This document shows, piece after piece, positions 51,222-61,417 of a DNA stretch of 64,000 nt. A program made the position numbers and the translations under genes. Numbering within the stretch: the stretch's first letter is position 1; every line of letters begins with the position of its first letter. Under the pieces are notes generated by a model, which had not been told where the DNA came from, ran no database searches, and saw only the letters and a list, made by a program, of their open reading frames with translations. The DNA comes from Elusimicrobiota bacterium (lineage in GTDB: Bacteria; Elusimicrobiota; Elusimicrobia; FEN-1173), in NCBI GenBank assembly GCA_016714745.1, contig JADKCG010000008.1, forward strand, positions 62,001 through 126,000, in the 5' to 3' direction.

Positions 51222-52484
51222 ATGCTGTTGGTCTCGGCCCCCGCGCCGACCTCGTCGCCTAAGGCTAAAGGCGTGAACGACTTTTGGAGTGGGGTGAATG
51301 CCCCCGACGTTGTTTGGGAAGACGTTGAAGTATCCGGACTGCGCGGGGTTCGCGCGACCCAGTCGTTCTGGACCGTTCGACAGAGACAAGCGTGTTCTTT
51401 GCATGAAGTTTCGTATCGGGCGTGCTTTAAACCTCAATTGCCGCGGTATTTTATTGAGCGGCTAACCCAACCGGGGGATGTGGTGTACGATCCCTTTTCT
51501 GGGAGAGGCACCACAGGGATCGAGGCGGGACTTTTGGGGCGGCGCGTCATCATGAATGACGCGAACCCATTAGGCGTGTTGCTGGCTCGCCCGCGATTTT
51601 TTATCCCTGACCTGGCTGAACTGGAAACGCGGCTCCGCTCCATCGATTTGACGGAACAACGACGGGCGGACCGGGATTTATCCATGTTCTACCACCCGCA
51701 AACGGAATCGGCCCTGGTGGGACTCAAAACCTATTTGGACGAACGTCGCAAGGCAGGGGTGGACGACGATCTTGACCATTGGATCCGCATGGTGGCCACC
51801 AATCGATTGACCGGCCACTCGTCCGGGTTCTTTTCCGTCTATTCGCTTCCGCCGAACCAGGCCGCGTCGCCCCAAAGTCAGTTGAAAATCAACGCGCGGT
51901 TGAACCAAACGCCCGAACCGCGGGACGTGGTCAAGATCATTTTAAAGAAGTCCAAAAATTTGATTTCTGACATTTCTCCAGAAGACGCGGCTCGGCTTCG
52001 AAACGCTGGTTCCCAGGGCCAGTTTCTCTGTGAAGACGCTCGCCGAACGGCGGAGATAAAGGACGGTACGGTCCAGTTGGTGGTGACCTCTCCGCCGTTT
52101 TTAGATGTGGTCCAATACGCCCAAGACAATTGGCTCCGGTTTTGGTTTAACGGAATATCCGCCGAGGAGACAGGCAAACGCCTCTCGATGCACCGGAAGC
52201 TTGACGATTGGGCCCGGGCCATGGGTGACGTGTTTCAAGAGCTGTCCCGCGTCGTGGCTCCCAACGGCTGGGTGGCGTTTGAGGTGGGCGAAGTGAGCGG
52301 AGGCAGTATAAAATTGGACGAAACCGTCGTCCCTCTTGGGGGGAAGGCGGGGTTTCATTTCGAGGGGGTTTTGATCAACCAACAAATTTTCACAAAAACA
52401 TCCAATATCTGGGGCATCAACAATAACAGCAAAGGCACCAACACCAACCGCATCGTGCTGTTTTCAAAAAAGGAACTTTCATGA
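51222..52484 (+). CDS. Orphan DNA methyltransferase (N4-cytosine or N6-adenine type)
   Basis: 420 residues. The SAM motif I is VYDPFSGRGTTGIEAGLLGR near residue 90 and the catalytic motif IV TSPPFLDVVQYA near residue 290. The order I then IV, with about 200 residues between, differs from the common beta class. The TSPPF form suits N4-cytosine or N6-adenine modification. No restriction endonuclease or specificity subunit is nearby, so it is probably a solitary regulatory methylase or the remnant of a phage or RM system. Its stop overlaps the guaA ATG. A position inside a purine operon is odd. Confidence 0.82.
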   Translation: MLLVSAPAPTSSPKAKGVNDFWSGVNAPDVVWEDVEVSGLRGVRATQSFWTVRQRQACSLHEVSYRACFKPQLPRYFIERLTQPGDVVYDPFSGRGTTGIEAGLLGRRVIMNDANPLGVLLARPRFFIPDLAELETRLRSIDLTEQRRADRDLSMFYHPQTESALVGLKTYLDERRKAGVDDDLDHWIRMVATNRLTGHSSGFFSVYSLPPNQAASPQSQLKINARLNQTPEPRDVVKIILKKSKNLISDISPEDAARLRNAGSQGQFLCEDARRTAEIKDGTVQLVVTSPPFLDVVQYAQDNWLRFWFNGISAEETGKRLSMHRKLDDWARAMGDVFQELSRVVAPNGWVAFEVGEVSGGSIKLDETVVPLGGKAGFHFEGVLINQQIFTKTSNIWGINNNSKGTNTNRIVLFSKKELS

Positions 52485-54007
52485 TCATCATTCTTGATTT
52501 CGGTTCGCAATACACACAATTGATTGCCCGCCGGGTGCGGGAGGCCAACGTTTTTTGCGAGATTCACCCGTTCAATTATCCGGCGGAGAAAATTTTGGCG
52601 TCCCATCCTTCCGGGGTTATTCTGTCCGGGGGGCCGTCGAGCGTCTACGAAAAAAAAGCGCCGAAACCGGATCCGAAGATCTTTGATTTGGGCGTGCCGA
52701 TCTTGGGCATTTGTTATGGGCTTCAAGTCATGGTCACCCATTTCGGGGGCAAAGTGGCCCGGGCGCCGCGTCGGGAGTACGGCCCGGCGGAGATTATCGT
52801 TGGAACGGAAAACGCGCTTTTCTTGGGGATGGATCGAACGCTCCCCGTTTGGATGAGCCACGGGGACCACGCCGAAGAATTGCCCGAGGGTTTTTTCATT
52901 ATTGCCAAAACGGCCAACGCGCCCTTCGCCGCCATTCACCACGCCGGACGAAACTTTTTCGCGGTTCAGTTTCATCCGGAAGTTCATCACACGCCCAACG
53001 GCAAGGAGATTTTGGCCAATTTCCTGTTTCAGGTGTGCGGCCAAAAGCCCGATTGGACCATGGCGTCCTTCGCCGAGGAACAAACGCGATTGGTGCGGAA
53101 TCAGGTGGGCAAAGAGAAGGTGATTTTGGGCCTTTCCGGCGGAGTGGATTCGTCTGTGGCGGCGGCGCTCCTTCATAAGGCTCTCGGCAAACAGCTCATC
53201 TGTATTTTCGTCAATAACGGGCTCCTTCGCGCGGGGGAAGAGGAAAGGGTTCGAAAAGTGTTCGGCAAAGCCCAAGGGTACACGACCCACATCGTGGACT
53301 CCCGAAAGCGTTTCCTTAAGAAACTGAAGGGGGTGACGGACCCCGAAAGGAAACGAAAAATCATTGGACACGAATTCATTGAGGTTTTTCAAGAATACGC
53401 TAAGAAATTCAAGGGCGTGAAATTTCTGGCGCAAGGGACGCTTTACCCGGACGTCATCGAAAGCGTTTCGGTGAAAGGGCCGTCCGCCGTGATCAAAACC
53501 CATCACAACGTGGGCGGGCTTCCCGCCAAAATGCATATGTCGTTGGTGGAGCCCCTTCGGTTCCTTTTTAAAGACGAAGTACGGGCTCTCGGCAAAGAGT
53601 TGGGCCTGCCCGACGAGATTTTGTTCCGTCAACCGTTCCCCGGACCGGGATTGGCGGTTCGTGTGTTGGGCGACATCACCGAAGAAAAACTGCGCATGGC
53701 GCGGGAATCGGATTTTATCGTCGAAGAAGAAATCCGCGCCGCGGGCCTCTACAACAAACTGTGGCAAGCTTTCACCGTGTTTCTTCCGGTCAACAGCGTG
53801 GGCGTCATGGGGGACGAGCGCACCTACCAAAACGCCGTCGCCTTGCGCGCCGTCAATTCAGTGGACGCCATGACGGCCGACTGGGCCCGTCTCCCCTATG
53901 ACGTGCTGGCCAAAATATCCACCCGCATCATCAACGAGGTGCGGGGCATTAACCGGGTGGTCTACGACATTTCGTCCAAACCCCCCGCGACCATTGAATG
54001 GGAGTGA
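52481..54007 (+). CDS. guaA: GMP synthase (glutamine-hydrolysing)
   Basis: 508 residues: a class I glutamine amidotransferase (nucleophile Cys in LGICYGLQVM, His in FHPEVHHT), an ATP-pyrophosphatase domain (P-loop GLSGGVDSSVAAALL) and a dimerisation domain (FPGPGLAVRVLGD, ending PPATIEWE). It turns XMP into GMP. It is coupled to the methyltransferase by ATGA, and purC follows after three bases. Confidence 0.97.
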   Translation: MIIILDFGSQYTQLIARRVREANVFCEIHPFNYPAEKILASHPSGVILSGGPSSVYEKKAPKPDPKIFDLGVPILGICYGLQVMVTHFGGKVARAPRREYGPAEIIVGTENALFLGMDRTLPVWMSHGDHAEELPEGFFIIAKTANAPFAAIHHAGRNFFAVQFHPEVHHTPNGKEILANFLFQVCGQKPDWTMASFAEEQTRLVRNQVGKEKVILGLSGGVDSSVAAALLHKALGKQLICIFVNNGLLRAGEEERVRKVFGKAQGYTTHIVDSRKRFLKKLKGVTDPERKRKIIGHEFIEVFQEYAKKFKGVKFLAQGTLYPDVIESVSVKGPSAVIKTHHNVGGLPAKMHMSLVEPLRFLFKDEVRALGKELGLPDEILFRQPFPGPGLAVRVLGDITEEKLRMARESDFIVEEEIRAAGLYNKLWQAFTVFLPVNSVGVMGDERTYQNAVALRAVNSVDAMTADWARLPYDVLAKISTRIINEVRGINRVVYDISSKPPATIEWE

Positions 54008-54010
54008 CCT

Positions 54011-54904
54011 ATGAATACAACAACTCAAGCCAATACGCTTCCGTTTAAGATTTGGACCCGGGGAAAAGTGCGGGACGTTTACGATCTGGGGGACAATCTT
54101 CTCATCGTGGCCACAGATCGAATCTCGGCCTATGACTTTGTTTTGCCCACCCCGGTGCCGGACAAAGGGAAAGTCCTTTGTCAGACCTCCAATTTTTGGT
54201 TTGAGAAATTGAAGGAAGTTTGCCCCAACCACTTGGTGGCGACCTCGGTGGCGGATTTTCCCGAAGAGGTTCGCAAACATTGCGCGGGGATGGAAGGGCG
54301 GACGGTTCTGGTGAAAAAAGCCAAACGGGTGGACATCGAATGCGTGGTGCGCGGCTATTTGGCGGGGTCCGGATGGAAGGAATATCAGGAAAACCAATCG
54401 GTGTGCGGCGTGAAACTCCCAACAGGTCTGGTGGAATCATCGAAACTTCCCACCCCGATTTTTACGCCGGCCACCAAGGCCCCGGACGGCGAGCACGATG
54501 AAAACATTTCGTTCGAGCGCATGGGGAGTGTGGTGGGGAAATCCTTGGCGGAACGCCTTCGGGACATCAGTCTGACGATTTTTAACGCCGCCTCGCTCCA
54601 CGCGGAGTCCCGCGGTTTCATCTTGGCCGACACCAAATTCGAGTTCGGCGAACTGGACGGGAAAATCATTTGGATTGACGAAGCCCTCACGCCGGACTCG
54701 TCCCGTTTCTGGGACAAGGAAACCTATCAGGCCGGCCGGTCCCAAGATTCTTTTGACAAACAATTCGTGCGGGACTATTTGGTGAAGATTAAATGGAACA
54801 AGAAGCCTCCCGTTCCTTCCCTCCCCGATGATGTTGTTCAACGGACCCGGGACAAATACATCGCCGCCTATGAGCGGATCACCGGGCGATCGTTCTCAAA
54901 ATAG
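54011..54904 (+). CDS. purC: Phosphoribosylaminoimidazole-succinocarboxamide synthase
   Basis: 297 residues, the longer eukaryote-like or actinobacterial form. Motifs seen are GKVRDVYDLGDNLLIVATDRIS near the N-terminus (ATP site), VECVVRGYLAGSGWKEY-type segment IECVVRGYLAGSGWKEY, and the C-terminal DEALTPDSSRFW. It performs the SAICAR step of IMP synthesis. It is placed between guaA and purS in a single transcription unit. Confidence 0.96.
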   Translation: MNTTTQANTLPFKIWTRGKVRDVYDLGDNLLIVATDRISAYDFVLPTPVPDKGKVLCQTSNFWFEKLKEVCPNHLVATSVADFPEEVRKHCAGMEGRTVLVKKAKRVDIECVVRGYLAGSGWKEYQENQSVCGVKLPTGLVESSKLPTPIFTPATKAPDGEHDENISFERMGSVVGKSLAERLRDISLTIFNAASLHAESRGFILADTKFEFGELDGKIIWIDEALTPDSSRFWDKETYQAGRSQDSFDKQFVRDYLVKIKWNKKPPVPSLPDDVVQRTRDKYIAAYERITGRSFSK

Positions 54905-54924
54905 AAATCAAGGCAGGCCAATAG

Positions 54925-55386
54925 ATGAACTGGCGCATTTTGGTGCATATGAAATCCACTTTCGTGGACCATCGGGGCGAGGGGATAAAGACGGAGGGAC
55001 GTTTGGCGGGGCTGAAGAAGGTTCACCATGTGCGCGTGGGCCAAGCCTATGAAATCTCGGGCGAAATTGACGAGGCCAGCGCACGGAGGTTGGCTGAGCG
55101 ATTGCTCGCGGACCCGGTGACCCAAGACGCCGCGGTTTTTCCCGCGGGCCATGTGGCCCGTCCCCAGGGCGGTCGACTGGCGGAAATCTGGCTTAAGAAG
55201 GGGGTCTCGGACCCCGTGGCCGACACGGTGCGGTTGGCGGCCCTGGACCTGGGGGTCAAGGGATTGGACAGCGTTCGATCGGGGCAAGTGTTCGATTTTA
55301 TGGGGGACCCCGCCCCGAAGGCCATACAACAGTTTTGCGAGGAGCATTTGATGAATCCGTTGATTCAATCCGTGGAGGTCCTGTGA
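54925..55386 (+). CDS. purS: PurS subunit of FGAM synthase, tandem-domain form
   Basis: 153 residues, about twice the usual 80. The first unit (residues about 4-70, beginning WRILVHMKS) and the second (about 83-151, with EIWLKKGVSDPVADTVRLAA and VKGLDSVRSGQVFDF) each have a PurS-like fold pattern. The second unit is closer to the canonical sequence. PurS bridges PurL and PurQ in the three-part FGAM synthase. A fused pair could take the place of the PurS dimer. It overlaps purL by GTGA. Confidence 0.88.
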   Translation: MNWRILVHMKSTFVDHRGEGIKTEGRLAGLKKVHHVRVGQAYEISGEIDEASARRLAERLLADPVTQDAAVFPAGHVARPQGGRLAEIWLKKGVSDPVADTVRLAALDLGVKGLDSVRSGQVFDFMGDPAPKAIQQFCEEHLMNPLIQSVEVL

Positions 55387-57765
55387 CATTGGCAACGGCG
55401 GCGGTTGATTTCCTTTCGTTGGATTCCGAAGGTCTCACACGGCTCAGCAAAGATCGCGGTCTCTCGCTGAATACCGAAGAAATGGACGCCATCCAGAGTT
55501 ATTTCCGCACCCAGGGGCGAAGCCCCTCGGACCCGGAACTGGAAACGTTGGCCCAGACCTGGTCGGAACATTGCAAACACAAAACGTTCCGTGCCGCGGT
55601 TCACCATGTGGAAGTCGATGCCGAGGGAGTGAACCATGAGCGGCGGTATCAGGACCTCTTGAAGGAAACCATTGTTAAAGTGACCGACGAACTGAAAAAA
55701 CCCTGGTGTCTTTCTGTGTTTAAGGACAACGCGGGAATTGTCGACGCCAACCTGAGCGACGCCAGCGGACCCCAAGCCTTGGCGTTTAAGGTGGAAACCC
55801 ACAACCACCCCTCGGCTCTGGAACCTTACGGCGGCGCTGGAACCGGACTGGGCGGCGTGATCCGGGACGTTTTGGGCGCGGGCCTCGGTGCAAAACCGAT
55901 TGCCAACACGGACGTTTTTTGTTTCGGTCCCCTGGATGAAGACGCGGAAAAAAAAAGGGGTCCGGTCTCTCCACCCGACGTATTGTTCACGGCGTGGTGG
56001 CGGGTGTGCGGGATTACGGCAATCGCATGGGAATCCCCACGGTGAGCGGCGCCGTGGTTTTCGACCCTGACTATAAAGAAAACCCCTTGGTCTTTTGCGG
56101 TACCCTGGGCCTCATGCCCCAATCCACGATCCCTAAAGAAGTTCGATCCGGCGACAAAATTGTGATGACCGGCGGCCGCGTGGGCCGAGACGGCATTCAT
56201 GGAGCGACTTTTTCCTCGGACACATTGACCACGGGAATCCCCTCCAGCGTGGTTCAAATCGGAAATCCCATCGTCCAGAAAAAAATGATGGACGTTCTTC
56301 TGGCGGCGCGGGATCTGGGGCTGTACCGTGGCATCACGGACTGCGGCGCTGGGGGACTTTCTTCGGCGGTCGGCGAAATGGGGGAAAAAACCGGAGCGGA
56401 GGTGAACCTCGAACGGGTCCCTCTCAAGTACGACGGCATCGCCCCCTGGGAAATTTGGTTGTCGGAGTCCCAGGAACGCATGGTGATGGCGGTCCCCCCG
56501 GAAAAGTTGGAGAAACTCAAAAAACTTTTTTCCGACGAAGACGTGGACTGTACCGACATCGGGACGTTCACAAAAGACGGGCGGCTAAAAGTGAAACATG
56601 GAACCGATGTTTTGGTGGACATGGCCATGTCGTTCCTTCATGAGGGGGTTCCCAAACGGTCCATGGAATCCCGTTGGACGGCCCCGACGCCTCTCGCTTT
56701 CCCCTCTTCGGACAAAAAGAAAAGCGCCTCCCTTCAATCCTCCCTCTTGTCCATTTTGTCCCAACCAACGGTGGCCTCGAAAGAATGGGTGGTGCGCCAG
56801 TACGATCATGAAGTTCAAGGGCGCACCGTCGGCAAACCCTTTGTCGGTCCCACGGGTGTGGGTCCTTCGGACGCGGCGGTGTTGCAATTAAATCCCCGGG
56901 AACGACGCGGTGTGGCGTTGTCGTGTGGATTGAACCCCCACTACAGCCGATGGGACACCTATTGGATGTCCGCCTCGGCCATCGATGAGGCTGTTCGAAA
57001 TTTGGTGGCGGTGGGCGCTCGATTGGACCGCATCGCCATTTTGGATAATTTCTGCGCGGGAAACCCTTGGCGGACGGAAATTTTAGGCGAAATTGTTCGC
57101 TCAGCCCAGGCGTGTCATGATGTGGCGTTGGCCTACAAAACGCCGTTTATCTCTGGGAAAGACAGTTTCTTTAACGAATTCGTGGTGGGGGGGTCCCGTC
57201 GAGCGATTCCGACCACGCTCCTGATTTCCGCGCTCTCGTTGGTGGACGATGTGTCCAAACTCGTGTCCATGGATCTGAAAAAGCCGGGAAACCGGCTTTA
57301 TGTTTTGGGAGAAACCCGAGACGAATTGGGGGGCTCCCGCTACGGCGTGCATGTGGGAACCAAGGGGGGGCTGTCCCTCGCTTGAATCCGAAAGAAACCT
57401 GGCCCCTGTATGAAAAATTGGCCCAGGCAATTCAAGAGGGGTTGGTGGCTTCCTGTCACGACTGTTCGGAAGGCGGGCTCGGCGTGGCATTGGCCGAAAT
57501 GGCGTTTGGCGGCGGCGCCGGGATCTGGATTGATCTACGAAAAGTGCCCATGGCGTGGGTCTTGTCTAAAGAAGGCCGGACGGACAAAGTTCTTTTTTCT
57601 GAATCCAACGGCCGTTTTGTGGTGGAAGTGGTTCCTTCCGCTGAACGAAAATTCAGCGCTCTCATGAAAGGTCTGAACGTCGGACCGGTGGGCGAAGTTC
57701 AAACAACAAAAACCTGGTCTCTCAATGTTCTTGAATCCGCATGGAGAGGGGGGCTGAACCCATGA
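55383..57765 (+). CDS. purL: Phosphoribosylformylglycinamidine synthase subunit PurL, frame broken at two homopolymers
   Basis: The start at the GTG at 55383 is preceded by GGAGG. Three reading segments together give one full PurL of about 795 residues. ETLAQTWSEHCKHKTF and VETHNHPSALEPYGGAGTG lie in the first, GVVAGVRDYGNRMGIPTVSG and GGAGGLSSAVGEMGE-type motifs in the second, and SCHDCSEGGLGVALAEMAFG in the third. The frame breaks fall in a run of nine A (55948-55956) and a run of seven G (57364-57370). One more A and one more G restore continuity (the latter giving KGGAVPRLNPKETW). Sequencing or assembly error is the likeliest cause. Confidence 0.88.
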
Positions 57766-58550
57766 GCGTGAAGGCGTTGGTCCTGCGGGCGCCGGGGACA
57801 AATTGCGATGGAGAAACTTCTTGGGCGTTGGAAGCCGCGGGAGCGGTTTCCGAACGGGTCCATGTGAACGCGCTTCTGCGCGGGGAAGTCAAACCTAAGG
57901 ATTTTGGGATTTTGGTGTTTCCCGGCGGGTTTTCTTTTGGCGATGACATCGCGTCGGGAAAAGTGTTGGCCAACCGACTGGTGTTTCGATTGCGCCAAGA
58001 ACTGGGGGACTTTCTGATTTTGGGGCGCCCCATTATTGGGATCTGCAACGGGTTTCAGGTGTTGGTCAAAGCCGGTCTTCTGCCGGGCATGGACAACGTG
58101 TGGGATGGGCACCCCACGGTGACGCTCACGGACAACGATTCCGGCCGTTTCGAATGCCGTTGGATTCATCTGAAAACCAGTTCTCGGAAAAGTTTCTGGG
58201 CCAAAGGGTTGCCCGAAATTTTCCCCCTTCCCGTGGCCCACGGCGAGGGAAAGTTTGTCCCCCTGACCAATGACGTATTTAAGCAGTTGGAAAAAAATGG
58301 GCAGGTGATTTTTCGCTACGTAGACGACCGCGGCAAGAAACCCGCGTATCCCGCGAACCCCAACGGATCCCTGGGCGACGTGGCCGGCATCACCAACGCC
58401 GCCGGAAACATTTTGGGTCTCATGCCGCACCCGGAACGAAACGCGTTCCCGTTCCAAAACGCGCAATGGACGCGCCAGAAGTTAACGAAAGAGGGCGTCG
58501 GCCTCCAACTCTTTAAAAACGCGGTCCGCTATGCCGCCCAGGTGAACTAA
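57762..58550 (+). CDS. purQ: Phosphoribosylformylglycinamidine synthase subunit PurQ
   Basis: Start at 57762 (ATGA overlap with purL). 262 residues: a class I glutaminase with the nucleophile Cys in IIGICNGFQVLV, the oxyanion segment LVFPGGFSFGDDI and the catalytic His/Glu in GLMPHPERN. It is the small-subunit ammonia supplier for PurL with PurS, encoded in adjacent overlapping genes. Confidence 0.96.
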   Translation: MSVKALVLRAPGTNCDGETSWALEAAGAVSERVHVNALLRGEVKPKDFGILVFPGGFSFGDDIASGKVLANRLVFRLRQELGDFLILGRPIIGICNGFQVLVKAGLLPGMDNVWDGHPTVTLTDNDSGRFECRWIHLKTSSRKSFWAKGLPEIFPLPVAHGEGKFVPLTNDVFKQLEKNGQVIFRYVDDRGKKPAYPANPNGSLGDVAGITNAAGNILGLMPHPERNAFPFQNAQWTRQKLTKEGVGLQLFKNAVRYAAQVN

Positions 58551-58552
58551 AA

Positions 58553-59959
58553 ATGACTTCGCTCCTTTTTAATCGTGACCCCATGGACGTGATGCATGAA
58601 GCCTGTGGCGTCTTTGGCATTTACAACAACAAAGAGGCGGCGCGGTTGACTTATTTGGGTCTACAACAACTGCAACATCGGGGCCAAGAATCCGCGGGAA
58701 TCGTCAGTTCCGATGGGAAACGGTTTTACACCCACGTGTCCATGGGTCTTGTGGCGGACGTCTTTCATCAGGCGGCTTTGGATAAGTTGAAAGGACGAAT
58801 GGCCATCGGCCATGTTCGATACGCCACGGCGGGGGCGTCGTCGCTCTTAAACGCTCAGCCCATTGTGGTCATGACCGCCCGGGGCCCTTTGGCCATTGGG
58901 CACAATGGCAACCTCACGAACGCTTTAACTCTGCGGAAAAAACTGGAGTCCCAAGGGTCGATCTTCCAAACATCGTCGGACACCGAGGTCGTTTTGCATC
59001 TGATCGCCAAATCTCCGGCGCGGGATTTGGTGAACGCCATGAAAGACGCGTTGAGCCAGGTCACGGGGGCTTATTCCATCGTTCTGCAAACGCCCAAGAT
59101 GATTTTTGCCGCGCGGGACCCCTGGGGCGTGCGGCCGCTCCATATCGGACGATTAAACGGGTCGGCGCTTATCGCGTCGGAAACCTGCGCCTTTGACATT
59201 GTCAACGCGAAACTCACTCGGGAAGTCAAACCGGGGGAAATCGTGGCCCTCGATCACCGCGGGGTGCGGACCGTGGCCCAAATGCCCGCGCCCACCCAAG
59301 CCCACTGCGTTTTTGAGTTCGTGTATTTTGCCCGGCCCGACAGCCATATTTTCGGAAAAAGCGTGTATGAGGTCCGACGGGAACTGGGCCGCCAACTGGC
59401 CCGGGAAGCCCCGGCCAAGGCCGATATCGTCGTGGCGGTGCCGGATTCCGCGTCCGTCGCCGCCATGGGCTACGCCGAGGAAGCCAAACTTCCTCTTGAG
59501 ATGGGCCTCATTCGAAGCCACTACAAAGGGAGAACCTTTATCGAACCCAAACAGTCCATCCGGGATTTCGGCGCTCGCATGAAATACGCCGCTGTGGTGG
59601 AAGCGTTGAAAGGCAAACGGGTGGTCCTTGTGGACGATTCCATCGTGCGCGGAACCACGAGCCGAAAACTGATTCGCATGTTGAAACGCGCGGGAGCCAA
59701 AGAAATTCATATGCGCGTCAGTTCTCCCCCCATGATGGGGCCTTGTTTCTACGGGATCGATACCCCGGAATCCAACGAATTGATCGCCACGCGCATGTCC
59801 GTCGACGGAATTTGCCGTTATTTGAATACGGACAGTCTCAAATACTTAAGCCTTGAAGGGATGCTCCGCGCCGCCGGCAAAAAACCGTCGGATTTTTGTT
59901 CCGCGTGTTTCACCACCCGTTACCCCATCCCGATCGAAGACAGCGGGCGGCCCCGATGA
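58553..59959 (+). CDS. purF: Amidophosphoribosyltransferase
   Basis: 468 residues. Propeptide removal would expose the catalytic Cys18 (HEACGVFGIYNN). The glutaminase domain is followed by the PRTase loop VVLVDDSIVRGTTSR. The four Cys that ligate a 4Fe-4S cluster in the Bacillus-type enzyme appear to be present (HCVFEFVYF, GPCFYG, and the pair in DFCSACF), so this is the iron-sulfur form. It performs the first committed purine step. It starts two bases after purQ and overlaps purD by ATGA. Confidence 0.96.
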   Translation: MTSLLFNRDPMDVMHEACGVFGIYNNKEAARLTYLGLQQLQHRGQESAGIVSSDGKRFYTHVSMGLVADVFHQAALDKLKGRMAIGHVRYATAGASSLLNAQPIVVMTARGPLAIGHNGNLTNALTLRKKLESQGSIFQTSSDTEVVLHLIAKSPARDLVNAMKDALSQVTGAYSIVLQTPKMIFAARDPWGVRPLHIGRLNGSALIASETCAFDIVNAKLTREVKPGEIVALDHRGVRTVAQMPAPTQAHCVFEFVYFARPDSHIFGKSVYEVRRELGRQLAREAPAKADIVVAVPDSASVAAMGYAEEAKLPLEMGLIRSHYKGRTFIEPKQSIRDFGARMKYAAVVEALKGKRVVLVDDSIVRGTTSRKLIRMLKRAGAKEIHMRVSSPPMMGPCFYGIDTPESNELIATRMSVDGICRYLNTDSLKYLSLEGMLRAAGKKPSDFCSACFTTRYPIPIEDSGRPR

Positions 59960-61267
59960 ACGTTTTGGTCATTGGTTCTGGCGGGCGTGAACACGCCCTG
60001 GTCTGGGCGCTCCACCGCAGTCCCACCGTTCGGCAAGTGTTCTGTGCCCCGGGGAACGCGGGCGTTGCGGGTTTGGCCGAATGCGCCGACGTGAACATCA
60101 AAGACATTCCCGCCCTACTGCATTACATCGAGGCGAAAGGAATCGGATTAACGGTGATTGGCCCCGAAGTCCCGCTGGTGGAAGGCTTAGCCGATGTTTT
60201 GCGTGCCTCTGGGCACCCCGTGTTCGGCCCGGGCCGGGCCGCCGCCCGGCTGGAAGGAAGCAAAACGTTTGCCAAAGAATTTATGACGCGGAACGGTATC
60301 CCCACGGCGGGGTTCCGGTCGTTCAGCACGCCGGCGGAAGCCTTGGGTTTCGTTCAGTCGCCCCAATGGCCGGAGAGTTACCGTGTGGTCAAAGCCGACG
60401 GTTTGGCCGCGGGCAAGGGCGTTGTTGTTTGTGATTCGCGGGAAGAGGTTCAGTCCGCCGTCGAACGCATGATGGTGGAACGGGCTTTTGGCGCCGCGGG
60501 CGATCAGGTGGTCATCGAGGAAGCCATGACCGGCGAGGAACTGAGCGTCATGGCGTTGACTGACGGAGAAACATTTTTAACCCTGCCCACCACCCAAGAT
60601 CACAAGCGGGTCTTTGACAATGATGTGGGGCCTAACACGGGGGGCATGGGAGCCTACGGCCCTGTTCCCCAGGTGACAAAAGAAACCTGGGCCCGCATCG
60701 AAACGGAAATCCTTGGGCCGGTTTCGGGAGGGTCTCAAACGGGAAAAGCTCGAATACCGAGGGGTCATTTACGTGGGGATCATGTTGACGCCCAACGGTC
60801 CGCGGGTACTGGAATTCAATGTGCGGTTCGGCGATCCAGAGACTCAGGTCATCCTCCCGCTCGTCAGTTCGGATTGGGGCAAACTCTTCTTTGCCACCGC
60901 CCAGGGTCGTCTGAAAGACGCCCCCCTAAGGCTAAAAAAAGGATCGGCCGTGACCGTGGTCTTGGCTTCCGGCGGGTACCCGGGTCCGTTCGAAAAAGGG
61001 AAATTCATTTCCGGCTTGGAGGACGTCACGAAAGAACCGAACGTGATCGTCTTCCATTCCGGCACAGAGCGGGTCGGTTCAGAGCCCTTCAAAACAACCG
61101 GCGGCCGCGTTCTTTCCGTCACTGGAATGGGAGAAACCCTCGCCCTCGCGCGCGACCGCGCCTACGCCGCCCTCAAAAAAATCACCTTTGAAGGCGCCCA
61201 CCACCGCACCGACATCGCCTCCCGCGGCCTCTCGCCACGGTCCCCTTCAATGCGGGGTGAAATATAA
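59956..61267 (+). CDS. purD: Phosphoribosylamine-glycine ligase, frame broken near 60721
   Basis: The first frame (to about 60720) has NVLVIGSGGREHALVWAL, the ATP-grasp region VVKADGLAAGKGVVV and the loop DNDVGPNTGGMGAYGP. The second continues with LEYRGVIYVGIMLTPNGPRV and EFNVRFGDPETQ to 61267. A single extra G in CCGG at 60719-60721 explains the shift: removing it gives GPFREGLKREKLEYRG, which aligns with no gap to other PurD. About 436 residues when joined. It is the last gene of the purine cluster. Confidence 0.88.
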
Positions 61268-61417
61268 ACCGTTTCCTGAAAGGCTCGAAGAACGGCGAAT
61301 CTGGGAGTGCCGCTCACCTGAAATTTTCAGCGGACTGAGCATTTCCTTCCGGGAGGGTTGGAAAATTCTGTTCCGGACCCTGTCGACGGTAGTCCTGTGC
61401 CAACCGGGGAATCCCGG

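Noticed and set aside
52355..53830. A 491-residue minus-strand open frame opposite guaA
   Set aside because: Antisense shadow of guaA; no domain recognisable.
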